5,086 bases of DNA from Pseudobdellovibrionaceae bacterium (lineage in GTDB: Bacteria > Bdellovibrionota > Bdellovibrionia > Bdellovibrionales > JAMPXM01): contig CAJYOV010000313.1 in assembly GCA_913776405.1 (NCBI GenBank), positions 1 through 5,086 on the forward strand, given 5' to 3'. This document shows, piece after piece, positions 1-5,086 of this stretch. Position 1 is the first letter of the stretch. Every line of letters starts with the position of its first letter. Under the pieces are notes generated by a model that searched no databases, was not told the origin of the DNA, and was given only the letters and a program-made list of their open reading frames with translations. A program made the translations under genes and the position numbers.

Positions 1-742
1 AAAGAGTGCGCATGAGCTTCAGAAATACCCTGAAGCCCTCGCGGCATTTAAAAAGTCTTGCGCTATGGAGCGCTTCGCAACCACTTGTGAAACTTGCACA
101 TGCGCGAAGCAAAGTCGCCAAAGCTGAAGATGCGGCCGCATCGTAATTTGCTTTCGACAGCGGCGAAATGTTTGAAAGCGAACCGTCACTTTCTTGAACG
201 CGCATCAGATTTTGAATGCCGAAACCAGAAATCTGCTTTGACTGAAACGCATAGGGAACGTAGTTCACCGTCACAGCTGGAATCGGCTCGAATGTACTCA
301 TCGTTTCGTCTTTGAAATAGACTACGAGCGTGCGACCGTCGCTTGCGTTCGGCGAGTAGCTTGAGCCCGTCGCACAATCGTTCGCATCGAATGTAAATGA
401 ACCGAGGTTCGCGAGAAGACGGTCTAGATTCACAACGGCAGGCGCGGCTCCATCGACGCTGATGAGTGTTGGAGTTCGCGAACCTGTTCCATCATTTATC
501 GTGAGCGCGAACATGCCATTGTCGCGCGACATATCGATCAACTGCACTTCTTCATACAGCAGACAGCGACCTGCATCAGGTGCTCTCAACTGAAGTTTGA
601 ATTGGACTGAATGACTAGTTAATGGCGTGCCATCGGGACGCAAAATTCGACCCTGATACGAGATACCTGACTGCGCTACACTGGCGAATGCCGAAGGCAG
701 AAAGAGCAGCAGCTGTATGATGAGTAAACAAAAAGCCCGCAT
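1..742 (-). CDS. Exported Bdellovibrio-type surface/fibre-like protein, N-terminal part (runs off left edge, possibly truncated)
   Basis: The reverse frame is open from the ATG at 742-740 to the window edge, giving 247 codons. Residues 1-20 form a clear signal peptide (M-R, then a hydrophobic core, ending PSAFA, probably cut before S21). The mature start reads SYQGRILRPDGTPLTSHSVQ, a head seen in many exported Bdellovibrio proteins whose later parts form fibres or stalks. Cysteines at 60 and 123 and a VPYAFQSKQISG stretch at 162-173 fit that family. Resemblance continues to about SPLSKANYDA (193-202). Beyond that (below about position 135) the translation no longer looks like the family and is antisense to a plausible plus-strand gene end, so the gene may be broken or swapped there. 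The Shine-Dalgarno AAAGGAG at 744-750 sits only one base from the ATG. An in-frame TTG at 772-770 would add a more basic n-region (VRKRS) and is a possible alternative start. A role at the cell surface, perhaps in adhesion, is inference. Confidence 0.75.
   Translation of the reverse strand, partial: MRAFCLLIIQLLLFLPSAFASVAQSGISYQGRILRPDGTPLTSHSVQFKLQLRAPDAGRCLLYEEVQLIDMSRDNGMFALTINDGTGSRTPTLISVDGAAPAVVNLDRLLANLGSFTFDANDCATGSSYSPNASDGRTLVVYFKDETMSTFEPIPAVTVNYVPYAFQSKQISGFGIQNLMRVQESDGSLSNISPLSKANYDAAASSALATLLRACASFTSGCEALHSARLFKCREGFRVFLKLMRTL
2..127 (+). CDS. Possible C-terminal tail of a TPR-like protein (5' end outside window)
   Basis: The plus frame beginning at position 2 is open for 41 codons and ends with TGA at 125-127. 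It reads KSAHELQKYPEALAAFKKSC and then a Cys-rich end (TTCETCTCAKQSRQS). The stretch KYPEALAAFKKSC resembles the second helix of a TPR or Sel1-like repeat, and the codon choice matches the clear genes in this window better than the opposing frame does. It overlaps the 3' part of the minus-strand exported-protein frame tail to tail. Another plus frame (3-146) is also open across the same stretch but looks less protein-like. Only a short tail is visible, so this is a tentative call. Confidence 0.35.
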   Translation, partial: KSAHELQKYPEALAAFKKSCAMERFATTCETCTCAKQSRQS

Positions 743-788
743 ACTCCTTTTTCGGACGGCGAGGACCGCCAAATTAATGATTTCTTAA

Positions 789-805
789 GAATCAGATTGA
801 GATTC
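789..805. repeat. Short inverted repeat upstream of the exported fibre-like gene
   Basis: GAATC at 789-793 is mirrored by GATTC at 801-805 around the 7-base centre AGATTGA. It lies about 50-65 bases upstream of the 742 start, in the AT-rich part of the 743-979 gap where a promoter would be expected. No convincing -35/-10 pair was found there. It could be an operator half-site pair or chance. Confidence 0.2.
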
Positions 806-877
806 AAATCGCTTCGACAAGTTCTTTTTTTGGAGTATTTACGGATATTTGCGAATCTCGGAAGATCTGCAGTTACG

Positions 878-900
878 AAAAAGGAACAGACGTCCTGTTC
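878..900 (-). terminator. Probable intrinsic terminator of the minus-strand regulator/exported-protein operon
   Basis: Read on the minus strand, the sequence is GAACAG-GACGT-CTGTTC followed by CTTTTT. This is a 6-bp stem with a 5-base loop and a short U tract. It lies about 80 bases after the TAG stop at 982-980 of the exported HEVFH protein and before the next minus-strand gene (start 742), as expected for the end of that operon. A second hairpin (CTGAG-TCTCG-CTCAG, 902-916) stands directly upstream on the same transcript. The T run at 924-929 is seven bases past that hairpin on the plus strand, too far to make a standard plus-strand terminator. The stem is modest, so efficiency is uncertain. 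Confidence 0.55.
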
Positions 901-979
901 GCTGAGTCTCGCTCAGACCACGCTTTTTTAAGACATTGAGTTCAGACGAATTAATATCTTTAGGTTTACCAAAGCAAAA

Positions 980-1720
980 CTAATTCGGGTACCCGCCTAC
1001 GATAGCCTTCTGAGTGCGAACCATATTTGCGAAAGCGTCGCGATGCTTTTCCTGAAACCATTTAGGCGCCATCACGTATTGCACGAACTGCCGAACAGCC
1101 GTTTTATTTCGCTGAGAAATGAACATTGAGTGAAACACTTCGTGAATCAACAGCGCAGACGCGTCGGCAGTTGAGAGTTGCTCGAAAAAAGATCGTAGGA
1201 TTGTGACCTGATTTTTTTCCCAGTTGTTGACTGCGATTTGCTGAAGATGACAGGACGGTGGAAGTTCCGAAAGAAGCGCTCCAGAGTCGCCGATGTACGG
1301 TAATTGGCCCGCCGTTAGATAAAGACCAAACAAGCCAAAAAAAGGTCTCGGAAGAATGCTCAGCCTTACCTCGTAAACGTATTTCTCAAGCTGCTTCAGC
1401 GGGTCTCGAAAAGGCGCTAGTGGAAGACCTGCGTCTTTCAAGACTTGAGCAACTGAACTAGCGAGCTCTTGAGGGACCGCGTACGGTGACAAGATGCCGT
1501 AAAAAGTCGTACGAACGATTCCTTCATTAAACTTAATTCCGTAAACGCTTTCGCCCTCGTAAAGATCCAAGAATCGAACCGACCCTGTGTCGCAAACGAC
1601 CGCCTGACCGCCGCCTCGCACGGTTGTGCCACTCTTCTCGCCTCTCGCGGTAGCAACGCTGATTACCGATGCCAGCATCAATACGAAGACTCTAGATACT
1701 ATGAGGCCTTTATTTTTCAT
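980..1720 (-). CDS. Exported protein with RGGGQAVVC head and HEVFH (HExxH) motif
   Basis: This 246-residue protein has a signal peptide (basic MKNKGLIVSR, then a hydrophobic stretch, cut near VATA at residues 22-25), so it should act in the periplasm or outside. The mature protein opens with TTVRGGGQAVVC (32-43) followed by SVRFLDLYEG, a recurring head of exported Bdellovibrionota proteins. The C-terminal half carries PPSCHLQQIAV (154-164) and LLIHEVFHSMF (190-200), then a basic VRQFVQYV segment. From memory, relatives have 'HE' followed by a non-His residue (HEAIY-like). Here a complete HExxH stands at 193-197, the zinc-binding signature of many metallopeptidases. A third ligand is not obvious (E224 or H226 are candidates), so protease activity is unproven. 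C43 and C157 are the only mature cysteines and could form a disulfide. The ATG at 1720-1718 overlaps the TGA of the upstream regulator (ATGA) and has no clear Shine-Dalgarno of its own, which suggests translational coupling. Confidence 0.85.
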   Translation of the reverse strand: MKNKGLIVSRVFVLMLASVISVATARGEKSGTTVRGGGQAVVCDTGSVRFLDLYEGESVYGIKFNEGIVRTTFYGILSPYAVPQELASSVAQVLKDAGLPLAPFRDPLKQLEKYVYEVRLSILPRPFFGLFGLYLTAGQLPYIGDSGALLSELPPSCHLQQIAVNNWEKNQVTILRSFFEQLSTADASALLIHEVFHSMFISQRNKTAVRQFVQYVMAPKWFQEKHRDAFANMVRTQKAIVGGYPN

Positions 1721-2538
1721 GGTCGGAAGTCCGCTCTGACGAAGTGTTGAGTGAACACGTAAACGGTGTCGGCATCTGTTTTCGAAGAAAAGCGCTGAAT
1801 AAACTCAGAGTGAAATTCAGCGATAAAATCCCGGGCTTCAGCCGTCTTCGAATGATCGAAACTTATGACACTCGAGATATTCTCGCGCGTGAGGGCGTCG
1901 GTTTCATCAAGCCGCTTTGCGACCAATTCCAGAATCTGCTTGTGAAAAGCTCTCAGCAGTTTATTCGAGTGCGCCGATACAACATGACTGTAATCGCGTG
2001 TTCGCTCGAAAATTTCGTTCGACTCTTTCAGGAACCCCAGCCGCTTGAGAACATCGAAACTTTTACGTGTGGCCTGGAGATCCACACCAAGTCGCCGTCC
2101 AAAATCGGTGAGTTTAACGACACCTTTTGACGTTGAGATCAATTCAAAGAGCGCGGGCGTGATCCAATCGGCCAAGAACTCAGATTGATCCTCAGAAATT
2201 GTTGCGTTGCCGAGCCCGTGCCGTCGATTGAGTCGTACGGCTGCGAGTTCCCGGTCGTGAGCGCTGCGAGCGCCCTCTTTTTCGACAAGATCGATGAAGT
2301 CTTGGCGGTCCGAATCTTTGAGAGAAAGGCGCTCAGCAATTTCGACCGCTTTCGCGCTTGAGAGGCCTCGCCGTTTTGAAAGCACGTCTGATAAGTGAGA
2401 TGGCGTAAGGCCGATATCGAGAGCGAAACGCCTTAACGAATAGGTCGCATCGAGAGCTTTTTTCTGCTCGAAAAGGTCCTCCAAGGCTTTGCGGAACGTA
2501 GGCCACGCTTTCATGCAATCGGAGATATCCGAAATCAA
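1717..2538 (-). CDS. TIGR02147/DUF4423-family putative transcriptional regulator (module 1)
   Basis: This 273-residue protein has the layout of the TIGR02147 family known from Fibrobacter and Bdellovibrio. An XRE-like helix-turn-helix lies at about 33-72 (SLRRFALDIGLTPSHLSDVL, then KRRGLS and AVEIAERL). The FLADWITPALFELI segment is at 121-134. A probable winged-helix segment lies at about 140-170 (VKLTDFGRRLGVDLQATRKS, then FDVLKRLGFL). The C-terminal domain is helical and ends near VYVFTQHFV (259-267). The family has no established biochemical role, so DNA binding is inferred from the HTH. The start is TTG at 2538-2536; an in-frame TAA lies five codons upstream. The alternative is ATG at 2514-2512, which would remove eight residues. 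Neither has a good Shine-Dalgarno. It overlaps the exported HEVFH protein by the ATGA junction, making a two-gene operon. A nine-base direct repeat immediately upstream may be its operator. Confidence 0.88.
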   Translation of the reverse strand: MISDISDCMKAWPTFRKALEDLFEQKKALDATYSLRRFALDIGLTPSHLSDVLSKRRGLSSAKAVEIAERLSLKDSDRQDFIDLVEKEGARSAHDRELAAVRLNRRHGLGNATISEDQSEFLADWITPALFELISTSKGVVKLTDFGRRLGVDLQATRKSFDVLKRLGFLKESNEIFERTRDYSHVVSAHSNKLLRAFHKQILELVAKRLDETDALTRENISSVISFDHSKTAEARDFIAEFHSEFIQRFSSKTDADTVYVFTQHFVRADFRP

Positions 2539-2549
2539 CCGCGCTTGTC

Positions 2550-2568
2550 GTTAACAATCCTAACAATC
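2550..2568. promoter_or_regulatory. Tandem 9-bp repeat, candidate operator of the module 1 regulator
   Basis: TTAACAATC (2551-2559) is followed at once by CTAACAATC (2560-2568), so TAACAATC repeats with a 9-base period. GTTA at 2550-2553 and TAAC at 2561-2564 also form an imperfect inverted repeat. The block lies 12-30 bases upstream of the TTG start of the minus-strand regulator, a normal place for autoregulation. A TTTACA and a TATACG occur farther upstream on the minus strand but only 12 bases apart, so no promoter is called. Confidence 0.35.
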
Positions 2569-2666
2569 TCAGCCGAACCGAGCGTATAGGCCCCAGACCC
2601 TGTAAAGAGCACCTTTGTTTAGTTTGTGAGACTTGGCTCAATAGATTCATTTTTTCGAGCACAAAT

Positions 2667-2696
2667 GCAGGCCTAAGCAGGCCTTCCCTTGGGGAA
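2667..2696. promoter_or_regulatory. Adjacent palindromes in the divergent intergenic region
   Basis: GCAGGCCT occurs twice (2667-2674 and 2677-2684) with a 10-base period, about one helical turn. Because AGGCCT is self-complementary, the pair also forms an inverted repeat with loop AAGC. Immediately after comes TTCCC-TTG-GGGAA (2684-2696). The block lies midway between the divergent regulator (start 2538) and the DUF1206 gene (start 2760), so a bound protein could affect both. A transcribed hairpin is the alternative. No U tract follows on either strand, so it is not a typical terminator. Confidence 0.35.
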
Positions 2697-2759
2697 AATC
2701 ATCCAGGAGCTTACGATTCAGATGCGAGTCCCCGCGAGGGTATTAAGTTCGGGAGCGAT

Positions 2760-3581
2760 ATGGACGTGCCAAACTTGAATTTAGAAAACGTTACGTCGGA
2801 TAAAAATGTCGATCGCTTTGCGAAAGCTGGCTATACCGCTCGAGCAAGCGTCTATGGGCTTGTTGGTCTTTTCGCTGCTTTGATTTCGCTTGGGCAAGGC
2901 GGAGTGTTGACCGATAACCGTGGTGCACTGAGCGAGTTATTAGCGCAGCCGTTTGGTAAAACACTTCTAATCGTCGTGGCCATTGGTCTTTTGGGTTATG
3001 CCGTTTGGCGCGTGCTTCAAGCGATCCGCGATTACGATCATCGCGGTTCAGATGCGAAGGGGCTAGCGATGCGGGCTGGCTTTTTCTTTGGCGGCGTGGC
3101 CCACGCTGCACTCGCCTACACGGCGATCAATTTAGTTTTCCGACTCTCGAGGGAATCGAAACAGACGCAAGAAAAAGCGCTCGTCACCTTCTTGCTCGAA
3201 AAACCATTCGGCCAGATTTTGGTCGGTCTTGTCGCTCTGGGGATCATCGGTTTTGGAATCGGTCAGATCTTCATCGCATTGAAAGAGAAATTCACGCGTG
3301 GTCTCGACGTCCCGCCTGAGAAAAAAACCTGGCTCTACGCAATCTGCAAATTCGGCCTCATCGCTCGCGGAATTATGTTCGCAATCGTCGGCGGCCTCTT
3401 TATGAGCGCCGCAATCACCGCGAACGCAAACAGAGCCGAGGGCGTTCGCGGCGCCTGGCGGTTCCTTGAAGGCCAACCCTTCGGCAATCTCTTGGTTGCA
3501 ATCATCGCGTTCGGGTTCATGGCTTTCGCGATCTACGGTTTTACTGAAGCCTGTTACCGACGAACAGTCGACGCCAACTAA
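2760..3581 (+). CDS. DUF1206-type membrane protein with three internal repeats, six predicted helices
   Basis: The 273-residue protein consists of three copies of a two-helix unit. Unit 1 spans about 20-91 (AKAGYTARASVYGLVGLFAA, then AQPFGKTLLIVVAIGLLGYA). Unit 2 spans about 105-178 (RAGFFFGGVAHAALAYTAIN, then EKPFGQILVGLVALGIIGFG). Unit 3 spans about 197-268 (KFGLIARGIMFAIVGGLFMS, then GQPFGNLLVAIIAFGFMAFA). Each second helix is introduced by a [QK]PFG motif (63-66, 148-151, 239-242). This three-fold arrangement is the hallmark of DUF1206 inner-membrane proteins, whose function is unknown. The N-terminus (1-19) is polar and probably cytoplasmic; there is no cleavable signal. The ATG is preceded by GGGAG at 2751-2755 with a 4-base spacer, supporting this start. 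It is transcribed divergently from the first regulator, and the second regulator follows on the same strand 152 bases later. A TATTAA at 2741-2746 is too close to the start to be its -10 box. Nothing shows that it works with the flanking modules. Confidence 0.9.
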   Translation: MDVPNLNLENVTSDKNVDRFAKAGYTARASVYGLVGLFAALISLGQGGVLTDNRGALSELLAQPFGKTLLIVVAIGLLGYAVWRVLQAIRDYDHRGSDAKGLAMRAGFFFGGVAHAALAYTAINLVFRLSRESKQTQEKALVTFLLEKPFGQILVGLVALGIIGFGIGQIFIALKEKFTRGLDVPPEKKTWLYAICKFGLIARGIMFAIVGGLFMSAAITANANRAEGVRGAWRFLEGQPFGNLLVAIIAFGFMAFAIYGFTEACYRRTVDAN

Positions 3582-3649
3582 AGACTCCGCGACGACTGTG
3601 AGTAGCTACGGATTGCTCGAAGAGAGAGAGCTTTACCCACTATCGTTAA

Positions 3650-3665
3650 ACTGCTCTCAAGCAGT
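3650..3665 (+). terminator. Weak hairpin after the DUF1206 gene
   Basis: ACTGCT-CTCA-AGCAGT forms a 6-bp stem with a 4-base loop, about 70 bases after the DUF1206 stop codon. It is followed only by ATTTCTG and not a proper U run. It may be a poor terminator or an attenuator that leaves some read-through into the second regulator. It could also be part of the second regulator's control region. Confidence 0.3.
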
Positions 3666-3680
3666 ATTTCTGTAGAGTGA

Positions 3681-3722
3681 GAACAGTTCATTGAATTCAG
3701 GCTGTTCACACCCAGCGAACAG
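3681..3722. promoter_or_regulatory. Cluster of GAACAG/CTGTTC motifs, candidate operator of the module 2 regulator
   Basis: Within 42 bases upstream of the GTG start there are GAACAGTTC (3681-3689, an odd palindrome), CTGTTC (3702-3707) and GAACAG (3717-3722). The last two form an inverted repeat around a 9-base centre. GAATTC (3694-3699) adds another palindrome. The cluster ends 11 bases before the start codon of the regulator. The same hexamer pair forms the terminator-like hairpin at 884-900, so the match could reflect a shared site or chance. No convincing -35/-10 pair was found nearby. Confidence 0.35.
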
Positions 3723-3733
3723 GCAATTTTTCC

Positions 3734-4612
3734 GTGATTGAGATTGCCAATAACGCTATACCTGCTCTCATGCCGGATACAGATTACCGAGATGTTATCG
3801 CAAAACGTCTCAAGCACCTGACGAACGTGAACTCGGGCTATTCTCTTCGAGCTTTCGCACGTGACCTCGAAATCTCGCCTTCACTCCTCTCTGACCTTCT
3901 GAAAGGAAAAAGAGGGTTATCCGTCAGCCGAGCGTTCGATGTCGCGAAGAAACTCAAGCTCGACCTCCACGAAAGTGAAGTCTTCACGCTCTTGGTCCAA
4001 CTCGAATACACGGAGATCGAAAGCGTCCGAAAACAGATCATCGATCGCATTCATCACTTGAGAAGCGTTCAGCGCAGTCAAGACCGAGGCAGCGAAAGCT
4101 TCAACTTTTTATTCAACTGGTATAATGCTGCGACGTTTGAGTTAGCGGCTCTCGCAGATTTCAAGCTGGATGCTCAGCATGTCGCAGAAAAGCTCGAAAT
4201 TACTTCTGATGAAGCCACGGCGGCCCTCAAGCTCCTCGAAAATCACGGTCTCCTTAAATTCAATTCTCAGAAGAGCTGTTATGAGAAGACGGAAGAACGG
4301 TTTTTACTCTCTTCGGACACGCCGAACCCGGCCCTGCGGCATTACCACGGAACGATGCTGAACAAATCGTTGGAAGCGCTCGACAACCAATCGAATCGCG
4401 AGAAATTCATTGGAACGGAGACTTTTGCGTTTGATGAAGATCTTCTCCCGAAAGCCTCAGCCATTATCGAGGACTGCTTCTCAAAATTGCTTGAACTCTC
4501 CGCGTCCTCATTGAATCGCCGCACAGAACTCTATCAGGCCCAAATAAATTTGTTTAGAATCGGACGACGTCGCGCCGCCCCCCTTGAGTTGAATTCTTCA
4601 GGAGCTTTCTGA
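3734..4612 (+). CDS. TIGR02147/DUF4423-family putative transcriptional regulator (module 2)
   Basis: This 292-residue protein is a diverged paralogue of the minus-strand regulator. It has the family's N-terminal DYRDVI segment (17-22) and an XRE-like helix-turn-helix at about 36-75 (YSLRAFARDLEISPSLLSDL, then KGKRGLSVSRAFDVAKKL). FLFNWYNAATFEL lies at 125-137. A probable winged helix lies at about 144-175 (LDAQHVAEKLEITSDEATAA, then LKLLENHGLLKF). The C-terminal domain ends with LYQAQINLFRI (266-276), close to the family's usual last strand. A short tail of 16 residues follows. The start is GTG (3734-3736), with a stop upstream in frame at 3692-3694. The ATG at 3770 is an alternative that would just precede PDTDYRD. 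Neither has a visible Shine-Dalgarno. The TGA stop overlaps the ATG of the next gene (TGATG), as in the other module. DNA binding and control of its partner are inferred. Confidence 0.88.
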   Translation: MIEIANNAIPALMPDTDYRDVIAKRLKHLTNVNSGYSLRAFARDLEISPSLLSDLLKGKRGLSVSRAFDVAKKLKLDLHESEVFTLLVQLEYTEIESVRKQIIDRIHHLRSVQRSQDRGSESFNFLFNWYNAATFELAALADFKLDAQHVAEKLEITSDEATAALKLLENHGLLKFNSQKSCYEKTEERFLLSSDTPNPALRHYHGTMLNKSLEALDNQSNREKFIGTETFAFDEDLLPKASAIIEDCFSKLLELSASSLNRRTELYQAQINLFRIGRRRAAPLELNSSGAF

Positions 4613-5086
4613 TGCTAAATACGATCATGGCGATCGCCTTCATGTCCCTGGCCGCGCTTTCTCAGGATCCGACCCAAGACCCGTTAAACTCGATCGGAAC
4701 ACGCGGTGGGGGCAGCGGTTCGGCCGCCGAATTTCGATCGATCGGCACATCCGTCATTTCTTACTTCATGGATTCACCCGTTCTTTCAACTCGGGGAGCG
4801 ACAATTGACTTTCGAGTGATCCAGAAGAAATTTTCTAAGACGAAAATTTGGGTAGTTGACCGACCGCTTTTCTTCGAAGGCCATCGCGTCGACGCAATTC
4901 GCGACAGCGAAAAAAACGAAGTCACGTTTAGCACGTTAGCTTGGGATAACTACACAGGCGTCGTTTTCAAAACGAAGCTCGTCGTTCACGAACTTCTAAC
5001 GCTCACTTACCCTAAACTCGATGATCGCACCTATACGTTCACGGACGCTGTCCTCGAACACATGAATGGCGACGCCTGGAAAAATC
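4612..5086 (+). CDS. Exported protein with RGGG motif and HELL segment (5' part, runs off right edge)
   Basis: This frame is open to the window edge (158 codons visible). The ATG at 4612-4614 overlaps the regulator's TGA and has a good Shine-Dalgarno, AGGAG at 4600-4604 with a 7-base spacer, so it can initiate on its own as well as by coupling. A short hydrophobic leader (residues 4-17, likely cut after AALS) lacks the usual basic residue but still looks like a signal peptide. The mature part has SIGTRGGGSGSA (28-39), then a predicted beta-rich segment with IWVVDRPLFFEGHRVDAI (79-96), W111 and LVVHELLTLTYPKLDDRTYT (123-142). From memory, exported Bdellovibrio proteins have the order 'V.G..VDAI..', 'W', 'HEYLGL.G..D..Y..S', which this matches in form. 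The HE at 126-127 lacks the second His of a zinc site. No cysteine is visible. Function is unknown. Its pairing with a TIGR02147 regulator mirrors the minus-strand module. Confidence 0.75.
   Translation, partial: MLNTIMAIAFMSLAALSQDPTQDPLNSIGTRGGGSGSAAEFRSIGTSVISYFMDSPVLSTRGATIDFRVIQKKFSKTKIWVVDRPLFFEGHRVDAIRDSEKNEVTFSTLAWDNYTGVVFKTKLVVHELLTLTYPKLDDRTYTFTDAVLEHMNGDAWKN

Noticed and set aside
94..315. Plus-strand open frame of 73 codons
   Set aside because: It is antisense to the well-supported signal-peptide protein and shows no recognisable feature.
924..929. T run as a plus-strand terminator with the 902-916 hairpin
   Set aside because: Seven bases separate the stem from the T run, and no plus-strand gene ends nearby.
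1258..1461. Plus-strand open frame of 67 codons
   Set aside because: It is antisense to the exported HEVFH protein, which has a signal peptide and conserved motifs. The plus frame has none.
1744..2130. Plus-strand open frame of 128 codons
   Set aside because: It lies wholly antisense to the TIGR02147 regulator, has no family-like features, and is explained as a shadow of that gene.
2333..2662. Minus-strand open frame of 109 codons covering the upstream region of the regulator
   Set aside because: It overlaps the HTH-coding part of the regulator in another frame, is rich in Arg/Ser/Leu, and has no domain.
2741..2746. TATTAA as a -10 box for the DUF1206 gene
   Set aside because: It is only 13 bases from the start codon, so transcription would begin inside the ribosome binding site, and its best -35 (TTCAGA) is weak.
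3681..3689. GAACAGTTC as an SOS (LexA) box
   Set aside because: The spacing does not match the Gram-positive GAAC-N4-GTTC box, and the neighbouring genes are not DNA-damage genes.

Overview
The window most likely comes from a predatory-type bacterium of the Bdellovibrionota (Bdellovibrio or a relative). Three things point there. It has two TIGR02147/DUF4423-type putative regulators. It has exported proteins with a Gly-rich N-terminal motif and a late 'HE' motif. It also has the start of an exported protein with the 'YQGRI..PDG.PL' head typical of Bdellovibrio fibre or surface proteins. GC content looks near 50 percent, which fits. The assignment rests on recalled family features and no search was run.

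Layout from left to right. Positions 1-742 hold the N-terminal part of an exported surface/fibre-like protein on the minus strand. Its far end lies antisense to what looks like the C-terminal tail of a plus-strand TPR-like gene (stop at 125-127), so the fibre gene may be truncated. The gap 743-979 holds a terminator-like hairpin for the next minus-strand operon. Positions 2538-980 (minus) hold a TIGR02147-like regulator followed, with an ATGA overlap, by an exported protein with an HEVFH motif. The gap 2539-2759 holds repeats and palindromes that look like operators. Positions 2760-3581 (plus) encode a six-helix DUF1206 membrane protein. The gap 3582-3733 holds a hairpin and a cluster of GAACAG/CTGTTC motifs. 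Positions 3734-4612 (plus) encode a second TIGR02147-like regulator. It overlaps (TGATG) a second exported protein that runs off the right edge.

The most notable pattern is that one arrangement occurs twice in 5 kb: an HTH/DUF4423 regulator with a non-ATG start, directly overlapping the start codon of a secreted protein with an RGGG motif near its mature N-terminus and an HE motif further on. The two modules are divergent and flank the DUF1206 gene. The sequence shows the pairing and the overlaps. That the regulator controls, or responds to, its partner is inference. No tRNA, rRNA, CRISPR array or insertion sequence was seen, and no intergenic stretch exceeds about 240 bases.
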